16,316 nt of DNA from assembly GCA_045658525.1 (NCBI GenBank), contig JAZOVD010000005.1, positions 1 to 16,316 on the forward strand. Direction: 5' to 3'. This stretch comes from SIG673 sp045658525. GTDB taxonomy: Bacteria > Bacillota > Clostridia > Oscillospirales > CAG-272. A program made the translations under genes and the position numbers. This document shows positions 7,765-14,633 of the stretch, one piece after another. The notes under the pieces were generated by a model that worked only from the letters and a program-made list of their open reading frames with translations, ran no database searches and had not been told where the DNA came from. The stretch's first letter is position 1. Each line of letters starts with the position of its first letter.

Positions 7765-8027
7765 TCCTCTATAAATCCCGCTTCCTTCATTTTGTTTACG
7801 GTCGTCACGACGTCCTCATAAGCCTTTTCTCTATCGACCTCATAACTCTCCATAAGACGATCGGTTATCGCGTTCTCGTCAAGACCGTCCGCAACGCCCT
7901 GCCATATATCGGCACCGGTCGCGTTGAGTCTGACCATACCGTGAAACGATTTGCTCGCCTCACCCGTAGCGATAACGACGGCGCTTCCCGCCACCTTACG
8001 CATAACAAAACCTTTTTTGATCTTCAT
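7761..8027 (-). CDS. PqqD-like peptide-recognition protein (RRE)
   Basis: An 88-residue protein that fits the PqqD family: MKIKKGFVMRKVAG, then AVVIATGEAS, and the core LNATGADIW followed by two helical stretches (VDREKAYEDVV, MKEAGFIEE). PqqD-type winged-helix domains (RiPP recognition elements) bind leader peptides and deliver them to modifying enzymes. The frame can be opened at TTG 8039, but ATG 8027 is preferred: GGAAG at 8033-8037 and AAAGG at 8040-8044 lie upstream of it, while the TTG would abut AAAGG with no spacer. The protein is free-standing, as in lasso-peptide B1 and PQQ systems. It follows the HprK-like gene by a short gap and overlaps the peptidase gene by 4 bases. No leader peptide gene for it to bind was found in the window. 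Confidence 0.88.
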   Translation of the reverse strand: MKIKKGFVMRKVAGSAVVIATGEASKSFHGMVRLNATGADIWQGVADGLDENAITDRLMESYEVDREKAYEDVVTTVNKMKEAGFIEE

Positions 8028-8056
8028 AATATCTTCCAACCTTTCGGATTTTTATT

Positions 8057-8791
8057 TTATGTCTGTTTTTCGGGATAATCTTCTCCCGTCATAGCCGTAA
8101 ACGAGGCTTTTACCGCCTCCTCGGATATGTCGCATTCGAGTACGTAAACAGGAACTTTTTCGCAGAGCGTATCGAGTATTTCAAGTGAAAGGAGCGCGCA
8201 CTCCCCGTCCTTCGGCATATATATCTGCCCAAGCAGTACGTCGAGCACGTCAGACGGCTCTGCTTTTCTTATACGGTTGACCTTTCCGCGTTTAAGGATA
8301 CATACAGCGCCTATCGGCACTATCCTGTTCTTTTGCCAGTTTTCTTTACCTGCCCAAGGCGTTGAGCAGACAAGCATATCCGAGTCCGCTTTCTTTATGA
8401 TGGGTTTATCACCGTTTACTATATCCACGCTATCTCCGAGATACTTTTTCCAAAGCTTTATATGCGTTGATTTTCCCGTACCGCTCGGAGCGGTAAATAT
8501 ATAGGCTTTATCTCCGTATGAGATCGCCGCGCCGTGAAAGACAGCCGCGCCGTATCTCGGTAAACGCTCCGCTATCTCTCTGTAAACGCATATAGACTCT
8601 ATATAGCCCTTCGGCATCTGCGGAGTAAGCTTATGCTCGTTTTCGATAGCTTCATCGGTAGCGAACACCTTCATATCAACGTTATTCCCGTCAGTTACCA
8701 TATAATCACGGCATTGCTTCACAATGTAATCGTATCTGCATTCGACCTCGATCTTAAGTTCCGCTATACCGAAAGTAAAGCTCTCGCTCAT
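8057..8791 (-). CDS. HprK-like serine kinase domain protein
   Basis: A 244-residue P-loop protein related to HPr kinase/phosphorylase but not HprK itself: it lacks the separate N-terminal HprK domain. Seen: VFHGAAIS, then the Walker A APSGTGKST at 101-109, a PEPCK-like NGDKPII with Asp128, and STPWAGKENWQKN, the block typical of the short HprK-like kinases found beside PqqD-like genes. Relatives in lasso-peptide clusters phosphorylate a serine of the precursor; that role here is inference. The open frame reaches 8854, but those codons overlap the promoter -35 box, so it cannot start there. ATG 8791 is chosen because GGAGG (8800-8804) lies eight bases upstream; ATG 8806 is a weaker alternative with GGGAG at 8814-8818. 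It is the first gene of the five-gene minus operon. Confidence 0.87.
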   Translation of the reverse strand: MSESFTFGIAELKIEVECRYDYIVKQCRDYMVTDGNNVDMKVFATDEAIENEHKLTPQMPKGYIESICVYREIAERLPRYGAAVFHGAAISYGDKAYIFTAPSGTGKSTHIKLWKKYLGDSVDIVNGDKPIIKKADSDMLVCSTPWAGKENWQKNRIVPIGAVCILKRGKVNRIRKAEPSDVLDVLLGQIYMPKDGECALLSLEILDTLCEKVPVYVLECDISEEAVKASFTAMTGEDYPEKQT

Positions 8792-8825
8792 ATCCGCATC
8801 CTCCATATCCGTACTCCCAAAATAT

Positions 8826-8854
8826 ATTATAATATACTTATTATAAAAAGTCAA
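8826..8854 (-). promoter_or_regulatory. Promoter of the HprK/PqqD cassette operon
   Basis: On the minus strand TTGACT (8854-8849) and TATAAT (8831-8826) are separated by 17 bases. Transcription should begin near 8819, leaving a leader of about 28 bases before ATG 8791. It faces away from the promoter at 8949-8977. Confidence 0.9.
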
Positions 8855-8927
8855 GACAAAACTTTTTTCTCCTTAACTTCGCAAAACATTCTACCAACAG
8901 TAGATTATTTACGCGCGTACACCCCCA

Positions 8928-8988
8928 AATCGGTAAACGATAAGTAGGTTGACATATCGTGACTTTGGGTTTATAATTTAATCGGTAA
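8928..8988 (+). repeat. Direct repeat AATCGGTAA flanking the divergent promoter
   Basis: The nonamer AATCGGTAA occurs at 8928-8936 and again at 8980-8988, start to start 52 bases, near five helical turns. One copy lies just upstream of the -35 box and the other covers the expected transcription start, the usual layout for a repressor that loops or brackets a promoter. The HTH-kinase gene it precedes is the natural candidate ligand. Operator function is inference from layout only. Confidence 0.45.
8949..8977 (+). promoter_or_regulatory. Consensus promoter of the HTH-kinase/aldolase operon
   Basis: TTGACA at 8949-8954 and TATAAT at 8972-8977, both perfect, with a 17-base spacer. The start would be near 8984, giving a leader of about 35 bases. 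Such a strong promoter before a self-contained HTH protein suggests that it needs repression. Confidence 0.94.
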
Positions 8989-9018
8989 CACAATTATGAC
9001 AAAGGCAGGTAATGCGAA

Positions 9019-10239
9019 ATGTCTGAAAACAACATAAACCTTGATAAAAACATAGCAAGACTCAGGGCAAAAGCCGGACTTACTCAAAAAGAGCTTGCGG
9101 AAAAGCTGTTCGTCAGCAATAAGACCGTAAGCAAATGGGAAAGAGGCGCGGGTTATCCCGAGATAACACAGCTCCTCAGACTCGCAAAGGTGTTCGGCGT
9201 GACCGTCGAGAACCTTATCATGGGCGAGCGCCACGGAATAACGGTCGCGGGAAACCTGCTCACGGACTCCGTAAAGCTTATCGACGCGTATCCTCAAAAG
9301 GGTATGCTTTCGAACATATACTCAATATCGAGAGCCGTCGGAGGATGCGTTCCAAACGTCGGTATAGACCTCGCTAAAATAGATCCCTCGCTTCCTCTGA
9401 GCGCACTTGGACGTATCGGAGATGACGAAAGCGGAAAATACGTCATAATGGAGCTTCAAAGAAACGGAATAGACGTAAGCGGTGTTTCGGTTTCAAGCTC
9501 GCTTTCAACCGGATTCAGTGACGTTATGAGCGTAAAGAGCACGGGAGAGCGTACATTCTTCCACCACCGCGGCGCAAACGCCGAATTCTCTCCCGAGCAC
9601 GTAAACGCAGCCTCTCTCGACTGCCGTATGCTCCACATAGGATACGTTCTTCTGCTCGACGCATTTGATGCTCCCGATCCCGAATACGGAACGGTGATGG
9701 CACGTTTCCTGAAAAGCGTTCAGGAAGCGGGAATACGCACCTCGATAGACGTTGTAAGCGATTCGAGCGGAGATTTCGCAAGCAAGGTCATTCCCTCGCT
9801 TCGTTACACCGATAACGCCATAATGAACGAGATAGAATGCTGCGGTGTTTCGGGACTCGCTCCGCGTGACGAAAACGGTAAGCTCATAGTTGAAAATATA
9901 AGAAAAACTATGGAGCAGATAATGGATTACGGCGTAGGCGAAAGAGTAATAATACATTGCCCGGAGGCAGGATTTATTTACAACAAGAACGGCACTTTCA
10001 CGGTACTTCCGTCGGTAAAGCACAAGCCCGGCTACATAAAAGGTACAGTCGGTGCGGGAGACGCGTTCTGCGCAGGCTGTCTGTACGGCATATATAACGA
10101 CTACGACGACGAAAAGATACTTGAATTTGCCTCGTGTGCCGCTACCTGCAATTTAGCGGCTGAGGATTCCGTAAGCGGAATGAGATCGAAGGATTATATT
10201 TTACAGCTCATGGATACCTGTGAGCGTCTTAAACTCTGA
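9019..10239 (+). CDS. XRE-family HTH fused to PfkB-family sugar kinase
   Basis: A 406-residue fusion. Residues about 8-66 form a Cro/C1-type helix-turn-helix (LRAKAGLTQKELAEKL, SNKTVSKWERG, YPEITQLLRLAKVF). Residues about 73-400 form a ribokinase/PfkB kinase: an N-terminal glycine motif GGCVPNVGIDLAKI near 108-121, sugar-contact region FFHHRGAN, and the ATP/anion-hole signature GTVGAGDAF at 342-350 with the catalytic base Asp348. Both halves look intact. The kinase would phosphorylate a sugar or sugar acid; the DNA-binding half could couple its ligand state to transcription. The ATG at 9019 has AGG at 9007-9009 as a modest ribosome site. The aldolase gene follows after 21 bases with its own strong site, so the two form an operon. 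Substrate and DNA target are unknown. Confidence 0.92.
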   Translation: MSENNINLDKNIARLRAKAGLTQKELAEKLFVSNKTVSKWERGAGYPEITQLLRLAKVFGVTVENLIMGERHGITVAGNLLTDSVKLIDAYPQKGMLSNIYSISRAVGGCVPNVGIDLAKIDPSLPLSALGRIGDDESGKYVIMELQRNGIDVSGVSVSSSLSTGFSDVMSVKSTGERTFFHHRGANAEFSPEHVNAASLDCRMLHIGYVLLLDAFDAPDPEYGTVMARFLKSVQEAGIRTSIDVVSDSSGDFASKVIPSLRYTDNAIMNEIECCGVSGLAPRDENGKLIVENIRKTMEQIMDYGVGERVIIHCPEAGFIYNKNGTFTVLPSVKHKPGYIKGTVGAGDAFCAGCLYGIYNDYDDEKILEFASCAATCNLAAEDSVSGMRSKDYILQLMDTCERLKL

Positions 10240-10260
10240 TAAAGGAAAGGATATACGAAA

Positions 10261-11088
10261 ATGCTTGTAACACTTAACGAAGTCTTAAAGGACGCACAGA
10301 AAAACAAATACGGAGTAGGACTTTTCAACACCACCGACACCGATATGCTCGAAGCGGTCATCTCAGCCGCAGAGGAGCTTAACTATCCCGTCATAATAGG
10401 AACGGCAGAGGTACTCCTTCCCGTGGGAGAGCTTGACCTCATCGGTCCTTCCATCATAGAGGCGGCAAAGCGCGCAAAGGTACCGGTCGTAGTACATTAC
10501 GACCACGGTCTTACCTTTGACCGTTGTATGCAGGCTTTGAAGCTTGGATTTTCCAGCATAATGTTCGACGGCTCGGCAGGCGACTACGAGCAGAACAAAA
10601 AAGACACCGCCGAGATAGTCCGCATAGCTCACAGCTTTGGCGCAAGCGTAGAGGGCGAGATCGGTCACGTCGGTCAGGCAGACGCGGGCGACAACGCCGC
10701 CGAGGATATGTACACAAAGGTCGAGGAAGCTCTCGATTACGTTAACTCCACGGGCGTCGATGCCCTCGCGGTCTCTATCGGAACAGCTCACGGCGCATAC
10801 AAGAGCAAGCCCAAGCTCGACCTCAAACGTCTTGCGGAGATCCATGCGGCTCTGCCCACACCTCTCGTGCTTCACGGCGGCTCGGGCCTTACCGACGACG
10901 ATTTCCGTAACTCCATAGCAAACGGAATAAGCAAGGTAAACATCTTCACCGACCTCTGTCTTGCGGGCAACCGCGCAATGGAAAGCGGACTTCGCGACGG
11001 TCTTGCCTATCTTGATATAAGAAACAGAAAGGTAGCCGAGATCAAAAAAGAGGTCATCAAAAAAATGCTCGTTTTCAGAGAGAAATAA
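10261..11088 (+). CDS. Class II fructose-bisphosphate aldolase family protein
   Basis: A 275-residue zinc-dependent ketose-bisphosphate aldolase. Visible active-site features are VVVHYDHG with Asp81 (proton transfer) and His82 (zinc), MFDGS at 101-105, EGEIG with Glu133, zinc ligands His177 in GTAHGAYK and His205 in LHGGSG, and the phosphate loop NIFTD at 227-231. Length and sequence are nearer the short GatY/KbaY/IolJ-like group than the long E. coli FbaA type, so the substrate may be tagatose-, fructose- or deoxy-gluconate-type bisphosphates. The ribosome site AGGAAAGGA lies just before ATG 10261. The upstream kinase fusion probably makes its substrate, and cleavage would give dihydroxyacetone phosphate plus an aldehyde. 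The gene ends at a terminator shared with ispE. Confidence 0.93.
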   Translation: MLVTLNEVLKDAQKNKYGVGLFNTTDTDMLEAVISAAEELNYPVIIGTAEVLLPVGELDLIGPSIIEAAKRAKVPVVVHYDHGLTFDRCMQALKLGFSSIMFDGSAGDYEQNKKDTAEIVRIAHSFGASVEGEIGHVGQADAGDNAAEDMYTKVEEALDYVNSTGVDALAVSIGTAHGAYKSKPKLDLKRLAEIHAALPTPLVLHGGSGLTDDDFRNSIANGISKVNIFTDLCLAGNRAMESGLRDGLAYLDIRNRKVAEIKKEVIKKMLVFREK

Positions 11089-11091
11089 TAG

Positions 11092-11124
11092 AAAATACGG
11101 AGCCGCGTCGCGGCTCCGTATTTT
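11092..11124. terminator. Shared bidirectional terminator between the aldolase gene and ispE
   Basis: AAAATACGGAGCCGCG at 11092-11107 is mirrored by CGCGGCTCCGTATTTT at 11109-11124, a GC-rich hairpin with a T-rich tract to the right and an A-rich tract to the left. The right arm includes the first two bases (plus-strand order) of the ispE stop codon at 11123-11125, so the plus-strand T-tract lies inside ispE. Confidence 0.93.
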
Positions 11125-11974
11125 ATTCTATTTTAGCTAAAAATGTTTTTACACCTAACCCAAAAGCCGCTTTTTGGGCTTTTTCTTTTTCTGAGAATAT
11201 ACCGCAGACGGTAGGCCCGCTTCCGCAAAGAAACGCTTTTTCCGCGCCAAGAGCTTCGAGCTTATTTTTCATTTCCAAAAATCCGTCACTGCAAAGCTCG
11301 AAATCATTTTTTATCTCCTCCAAAATAGCATCAACGCTTCCGTTTTCAAGTGCGCGAACGATATTATCCGAGCTTGAAACGCACCCCAAAAGCTGCATTT
11401 CGGATTTTTTAGCATCAAGAGAAGCGTACATAGATCCCGTCGATGCCTTATGTCCGCTCATAACGAACAATCCGTACATATCCGTTTTTACGGAAGCGCA
11501 CGGAGTCATCATCTCACCCGTACCGCGTCCGATCATCGCTCTGTCCTCGTACAAAAAGAACGGTATATCCGATCCAAGCGACGCGGCTATCTCTAACAGA
11601 TCGTTGAAATCAAGCACACCGTAAATCTCGTTCAATGCGAGAAGCGTCGCAGCGCAATCAGAGCTTCCGCCGCCCATTCCACCCGCAACGGGTATGCGTT
11701 TTTCTATATGCACGCGAACCGAAACGGACGCCCCCATACGCTTTTCGTACTCCGCGCAAGCCTTGTACGCAAGATTGTCAGAGCCACAGGAAAGGCTCAG
11801 ATCATCACAGGTAACGGTTATGCCGCCAATATCGGTCTTTGAAACCGTAACGGTATCAAAAAACTCGGTCTTATGCAAAACTGTCTCCACCTCATGCTTT
11901 TTGTCAGCTCTCATTTCACCAACAGACAAAAAGAGGTTTACTTTACCGTAAGCCTTTTTGCTAACACACTCCAC
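11123..11974 (-). CDS. ispE: 4-diphosphocytidyl-2-C-methyl-D-erythritol kinase
   Basis: IspE phosphorylates CDP-methylerythritol in the MEP route to isoprenoid precursors. The 283-residue GHMP kinase shows the N-terminal AYGKVNLFLSV with Lys11, the ATP-binding glycine motif PVAGGMGGGSSDCAA at 95-109, the catalytic Asp136 in GSDIPFF, and a C-terminal LCGSGPTVCGIF motif. Start is GTG 11974; no in-frame ATG upstream fits, and GGGGG lies a short way upstream as a ribosome site. One oddity: the segment normally reading DGYHE is DKKHE here (about 24-28), so the tyrosine expected to stack on the cytosine is missing. It is the last gene of the ttcA-like/rqcH/ispE operon, 29 bases after rqcH. Confidence 0.95.
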   Translation of the reverse strand: MECVSKKAYGKVNLFLSVGEMRADKKHEVETVLHKTEFFDTVTVSKTDIGGITVTCDDLSLSCGSDNLAYKACAEYEKRMGASVSVRVHIEKRIPVAGGMGGGSSDCAATLLALNEIYGVLDFNDLLEIAASLGSDIPFFLYEDRAMIGRGTGEMMTPCASVKTDMYGLFVMSGHKASTGSMYASLDAKKSEMQLLGCVSSSDNIVRALENGSVDAILEEIKNDFELCSDGFLEMKNKLEALGAEKAFLCGSGPTVCGIFSEKEKAQKAAFGLGVKTFLAKIE

Positions 11975-12003
11975 CAGACAGCACCCCCAACTCGTAATTT
12001 CGT

Positions 12004-13740
12004 TTATTTTGCACTCAACGTCGCGGTCCTGTAATTTTCATATATAACAAAACCCGGTCTTGCGCCCGACGGCTTTTTAACGTTTTTGATGCGAGTATAA
12101 TCAACGTCCGCCCTTTCCTCGCCACTCGCCTTGCTGTTTTTCGCAGCAAGACACGCGGCTTCGGTAAGGTCTCTTTCGGAAGGTTCTTTACCGTCGCAGA
12201 AAAGGACCGTATGAGACCCCGGACGGTTTTTCAAATGAAACCAATAATCGTTTTTAGACGCGAGCTTGAACGTAAGATAGTCATTCTGAATATTGTTCTT
12301 ACCCACAAGAACCGTAAAACCGCCAGACGTCACGTATTTAAGCGGCTCACCTATACGGTTTTTAGCGTTATTTTGAGGCTTTTTGCCGTTTCGGGGCGCG
12401 TTCTTCTCTACGGAAGCTCGTCTGTCGTAGCCCGCCTCGGCAAGCTCTCGCTGTATTTCTTCAAGCTCGGACTGACCGTTTATTCTCGAAAGCGCATCGC
12501 GCACCGAACGTATATATTCAAGCTCCGCTTCCGCCTTTTCCATCTGCGCCTTTATTTCGATCTCGGCGTTCTTAGCCTTGTTATACTTTTTGTACAGCTT
12601 TTGAGCGTACTGCGCGGGCGTAAGTCCGTGATCCAGCTTTATAACGCTCTCGGTCTCGGTATAACCGCCGTTTCCGTCGGGAACGTAATCGGTAACGGTT
12701 ATAGTATCGCACTTACCCTTAAACTTGTATATATTCGCGGTAACAAGGTCTGCCTTTTGCTTGTAATCAGCCTTTTTTTCTGTATCTTTAAGCTCGTTTT
12801 TCTGTATATCAAGCTTTTTCGCAAGCCTGTTTTCAACGTTTTTCAGTAGCTTTTCGGTAGCGGCAGCTCTTTGCTTTTCACGTCCGAGACGTTCCTTTTC
12901 GGCAAAAAACGCATCCGTAAGCTCGCCAAGCGTTTCAAATCCCGCCGTTTTATAGAGTCCCGAATATTGCTTTACCTCAAACGGCGAAAATTCATACGGC
13001 TCACCGTTTTCCTTGTAAACGATAGTCGGACTGTACCTTTTAGCCTTAGCGTCATTGGTCATCTCCTCAAAAGCACTCCAAAGACGCTCGCTATCCGCGT
13101 TTTCTCCCGCGCGGTAAACCATCTCTCGCGCAGTAAACGGAGAGATACCGAGATATTTTTCGGTTATAGCCTTATCGCTTATCTCTGTTACAGTACTCAA
13201 AAAACCGTCTCTTGTTTCATTTAACGGATCTTTTTTATTCTGAGACGGAGGATACTCGTACCTCATTTGAGGAATGAGCGGTCTTTTACTGCTGACGGAA
13301 ATATCCGCGGGGCGCAGAACTCCCATTATCTTCAAATCACTGTCACAAAGCACGGCGTTCGAATATCTGCCCATTATTTCGCATATAAATCTGCGCTTGG
13401 TAAAGTAACCCATCTCGTCATAGGTCTCAAACTCTATTTCAAGCGCGCGTTCAAATCCGTACTGCCTTACGTCAGTTATCTTCGCCCCCGTAAGATGCTT
13501 ACGAAGAAGCATACAAAACATCGGCGGCACTTTTGGATTTTCGGGATTTTCGGAGGTTATACCGATTCTGGGCGCGCTCGCACCCGCGTTTATCTGCAAA
13601 CGCGTATGAGTTTTTCCGTTATGAAGCTGAAAAAATATCTCGTCCTTTGACGGCTCAAGCACCTTTTCAACTCTCGCGCCGTTAAGTTTTTCTTTAAGCT
13701 CAAAGGCTACCGCCCCAAGCATAAACGCATCAAAGCTCAT
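12004..13740 (-). CDS. rqcH: Ribosome quality control protein RqcH (NFACT family)
   Basis: RqcH binds the obstructed large ribosomal subunit and recruits alanyl-tRNA to add C-terminal Ala tails that mark stalled nascent chains for proteolysis. The 578-residue protein has an NFACT-N domain (MSFDAFMLGAVAFEL, PPMFCMLLRKHL, EIMGRYSNAVL), a central coiled-coil region (about 285-440, with KNELKDTEKKADYKQ and EIEIKAQMEKAEAEL), and an NFACT-R domain at the end (SGGFTVLVGKNN, NDYWFHLKNRPGSH). Older databases call it fibronectin-binding protein. The functional Asp-Arg pair described at positions 97-98 in the Bacillus protein reads Glu97-Arg98 here. A GAAGG ribosome site overlaps the stop of the upstream ttcA-like gene, nine bases before the ATG. 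Confidence 0.95.
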   Translation of the reverse strand: MSFDAFMLGAVAFELKEKLNGARVEKVLEPSKDEIFFQLHNGKTHTRLQINAGASAPRIGITSENPENPKVPPMFCMLLRKHLTGAKITDVRQYGFERALEIEFETYDEMGYFTKRRFICEIMGRYSNAVLCDSDLKIMGVLRPADISVSSKRPLIPQMRYEYPPSQNKKDPLNETRDGFLSTVTEISDKAITEKYLGISPFTAREMVYRAGENADSERLWSAFEEMTNDAKAKRYSPTIVYKENGEPYEFSPFEVKQYSGLYKTAGFETLGELTDAFFAEKERLGREKQRAAATEKLLKNVENRLAKKLDIQKNELKDTEKKADYKQKADLVTANIYKFKGKCDTITVTDYVPDGNGGYTETESVIKLDHGLTPAQYAQKLYKKYNKAKNAEIEIKAQMEKAEAELEYIRSVRDALSRINGQSELEEIQRELAEAGYDRRASVEKNAPRNGKKPQNNAKNRIGEPLKYVTSGGFTVLVGKNNIQNDYLTFKLASKNDYWFHLKNRPGSHTVLFCDGKEPSERDLTEAACLAAKNSKASGEERADVDYTRIKNVKKPSGARPGFVIYENYRTATLSAK

Positions 13741-13749
13741 TATCTACCT

Positions 13750-14496
13750 TCACTTTCCGCTGAATCCGTCTATACCGCTCTTCTCTACCGCGCGGAATAT
13801 CCTATGACTTACTCCCGGACTTTCCTTTTCTATATTGCGTATAAGCTCGTTTACCGTCTCCCTGTGCGTATGTTTATCCGCGGGACAGGGATTTTTTATT
13901 ATAGGCAGTCCGTTTTTACGGCAAAATTCCTTTATATTCTTCTCACTTGTATAAATAAGCGGTCTTATGAGCGTCATACTGCGCTCGTCGGGAGTATTTT
14001 TCGGCCAGAACACGCTTATCTTGCCCGCATACAATATATTGAGAAGCAGAGTAGCCGAAACGTCCTCGCGGTTATGTCCGAGCGCTACCTTAGTGCAACC
14101 GAGACGCTCTGCCTCCGCGTGAAGCGCGCCCCGTCTCATCTTTGAACAGAGCGAGCAAGGACTTTCCTCTCCGCGTTCGGAGAATACTATCTTTGAAATA
14201 TCCGTTTTCACTATATGGTGCGGAACTTCAAGCTCCTCACAGAGTCTCGTAAGCGGAGAAAGCTCCATACCGCCGTCGAACCCAAGATCGACCGTTATAG
14301 CCTTTACCTCGTATTTCACGGGATAAAAGCGTCTCATAAGCGCAAGCGCGCAGAGCAGGGCGGTGGAATCCTTTCCGCCAGACGCGCCGACCGCTATAAT
14401 ATCTCCGTCATCTATCATTTCATAATTCTGTACGCATCTCCTGACAGAGCTGAGAAGAAGCGAGTGGTTTTCAAAATTTCTCATTTTTGAACACAT
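13750..14496 (-). CDS. TtcA-like PP-loop ATPase (tRNA 2-thiocytidine synthetase family)
   Basis: A 248-residue PP-loop protein. GASGGKDST at 37-45 binds ATP and would adenylate a base; Cys114 and Cys117 in SPCSLCSKMRRG and Cys204 in KNPCPAD match the three cysteines that hold the [4Fe-4S] cluster in TtcA, which thiolates cytidine 32 of certain tRNAs. ALGHNREDVSATLLLN is the usual metal and substrate-side block. It lacks the C-terminal domains of TilS, so lysidine synthesis is unlikely. Clostridia carry several TtcA-like paralogues, so the exact substrate is uncertain and no symbol is given. ATG 14496 is taken as start, but ATG 14484 is also possible since neither has a clear ribosome site. 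It heads the minus operon with rqcH and ispE. Confidence 0.87.
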   Translation of the reverse strand: MCSKMRNFENHSLLLSSVRRCVQNYEMIDDGDIIAVGASGGKDSTALLCALALMRRFYPVKYEVKAITVDLGFDGGMELSPLTRLCEELEVPHHIVKTDISKIVFSERGEESPCSLCSKMRRGALHAEAERLGCTKVALGHNREDVSATLLLNILYAGKISVFWPKNTPDERSMTLIRPLIYTSEKNIKEFCRKNGLPIIKNPCPADKHTHRETVNELIRNIEKESPGVSHRIFRAVEKSGIDGFSGK

Positions 14497-14542
14497 TTTT
14501 TAAATTTTGTTAAAACTGCTTATTAAAATTTCACAAAAAATA

Positions 14543-14571
14543 TTGAAAATCGGATAAAAATATGTTATAAT
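14543..14571 (+). promoter_or_regulatory. Promoter of the cytidylate-kinase-like gene
   Basis: TTGAAA at 14543-14548, a 17-base spacer and TATAAT at 14566-14571, with TG at 14563-14564 making an extended -10. The surrounding 100 bases are strongly AT-rich and must also hold the promoter of the divergent ttcA-like gene, for which no convincing boxes were found. Confidence 0.88.
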
Positions 14572-14583
14572 CGTTTCAGTTAA

Positions 14584-14599
14584 CAGCCGTATTCGGCTG
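14584..14599 (+). other. Small 5'-leader hairpin
   Basis: CAGCCG pairs perfectly with CGGCTG around the loop TATT, within a few bases of the expected transcript start at about 14578. There is no T-run, so it is not a terminator. It may stabilise the transcript's 5' end; function is inference. Confidence 0.55.
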
Positions 14600-14633
14600 C
14601 GTGTTCGACTTTTATACTATGGAGGTATCCCAA

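Noticed and set aside
8792..8854. N-terminal extension of the HprK-like protein up to an ATG at 8854
   Set aside because: The extra codons cover the -35 and -10 boxes of a well-formed promoter whose transcript would begin near 8819, so they are not transcribed; a well-placed GGAGG supports ATG 8791.
8891..8903. Short inverted repeat CTAC...GTAG between the divergent promoters
   Set aside because: Only four base pairs and not matched elsewhere in the region; too weak to call an operator.
8855..8948. A possible precursor peptide gene between the divergent promoters
   Set aside because: No frame on either strand has a start, a ribosome site and a leader-core layout in this short interval; the open frames that cross it are shadows of flanking genes.
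8996..9037. Tiny upstream frames (8996-9037 and 9012-9026) overlapping the HTH-kinase start
   Set aside because: Thirteen and four codons long, the first without a ribosome site; expected by chance in an A-rich leader.
9505..10023. Minus-strand open frame of 172 codons opposite the HTH-kinase gene
   Set aside because: Antisense shadow of a well-supported kinase frame, with no ribosome site or motif.
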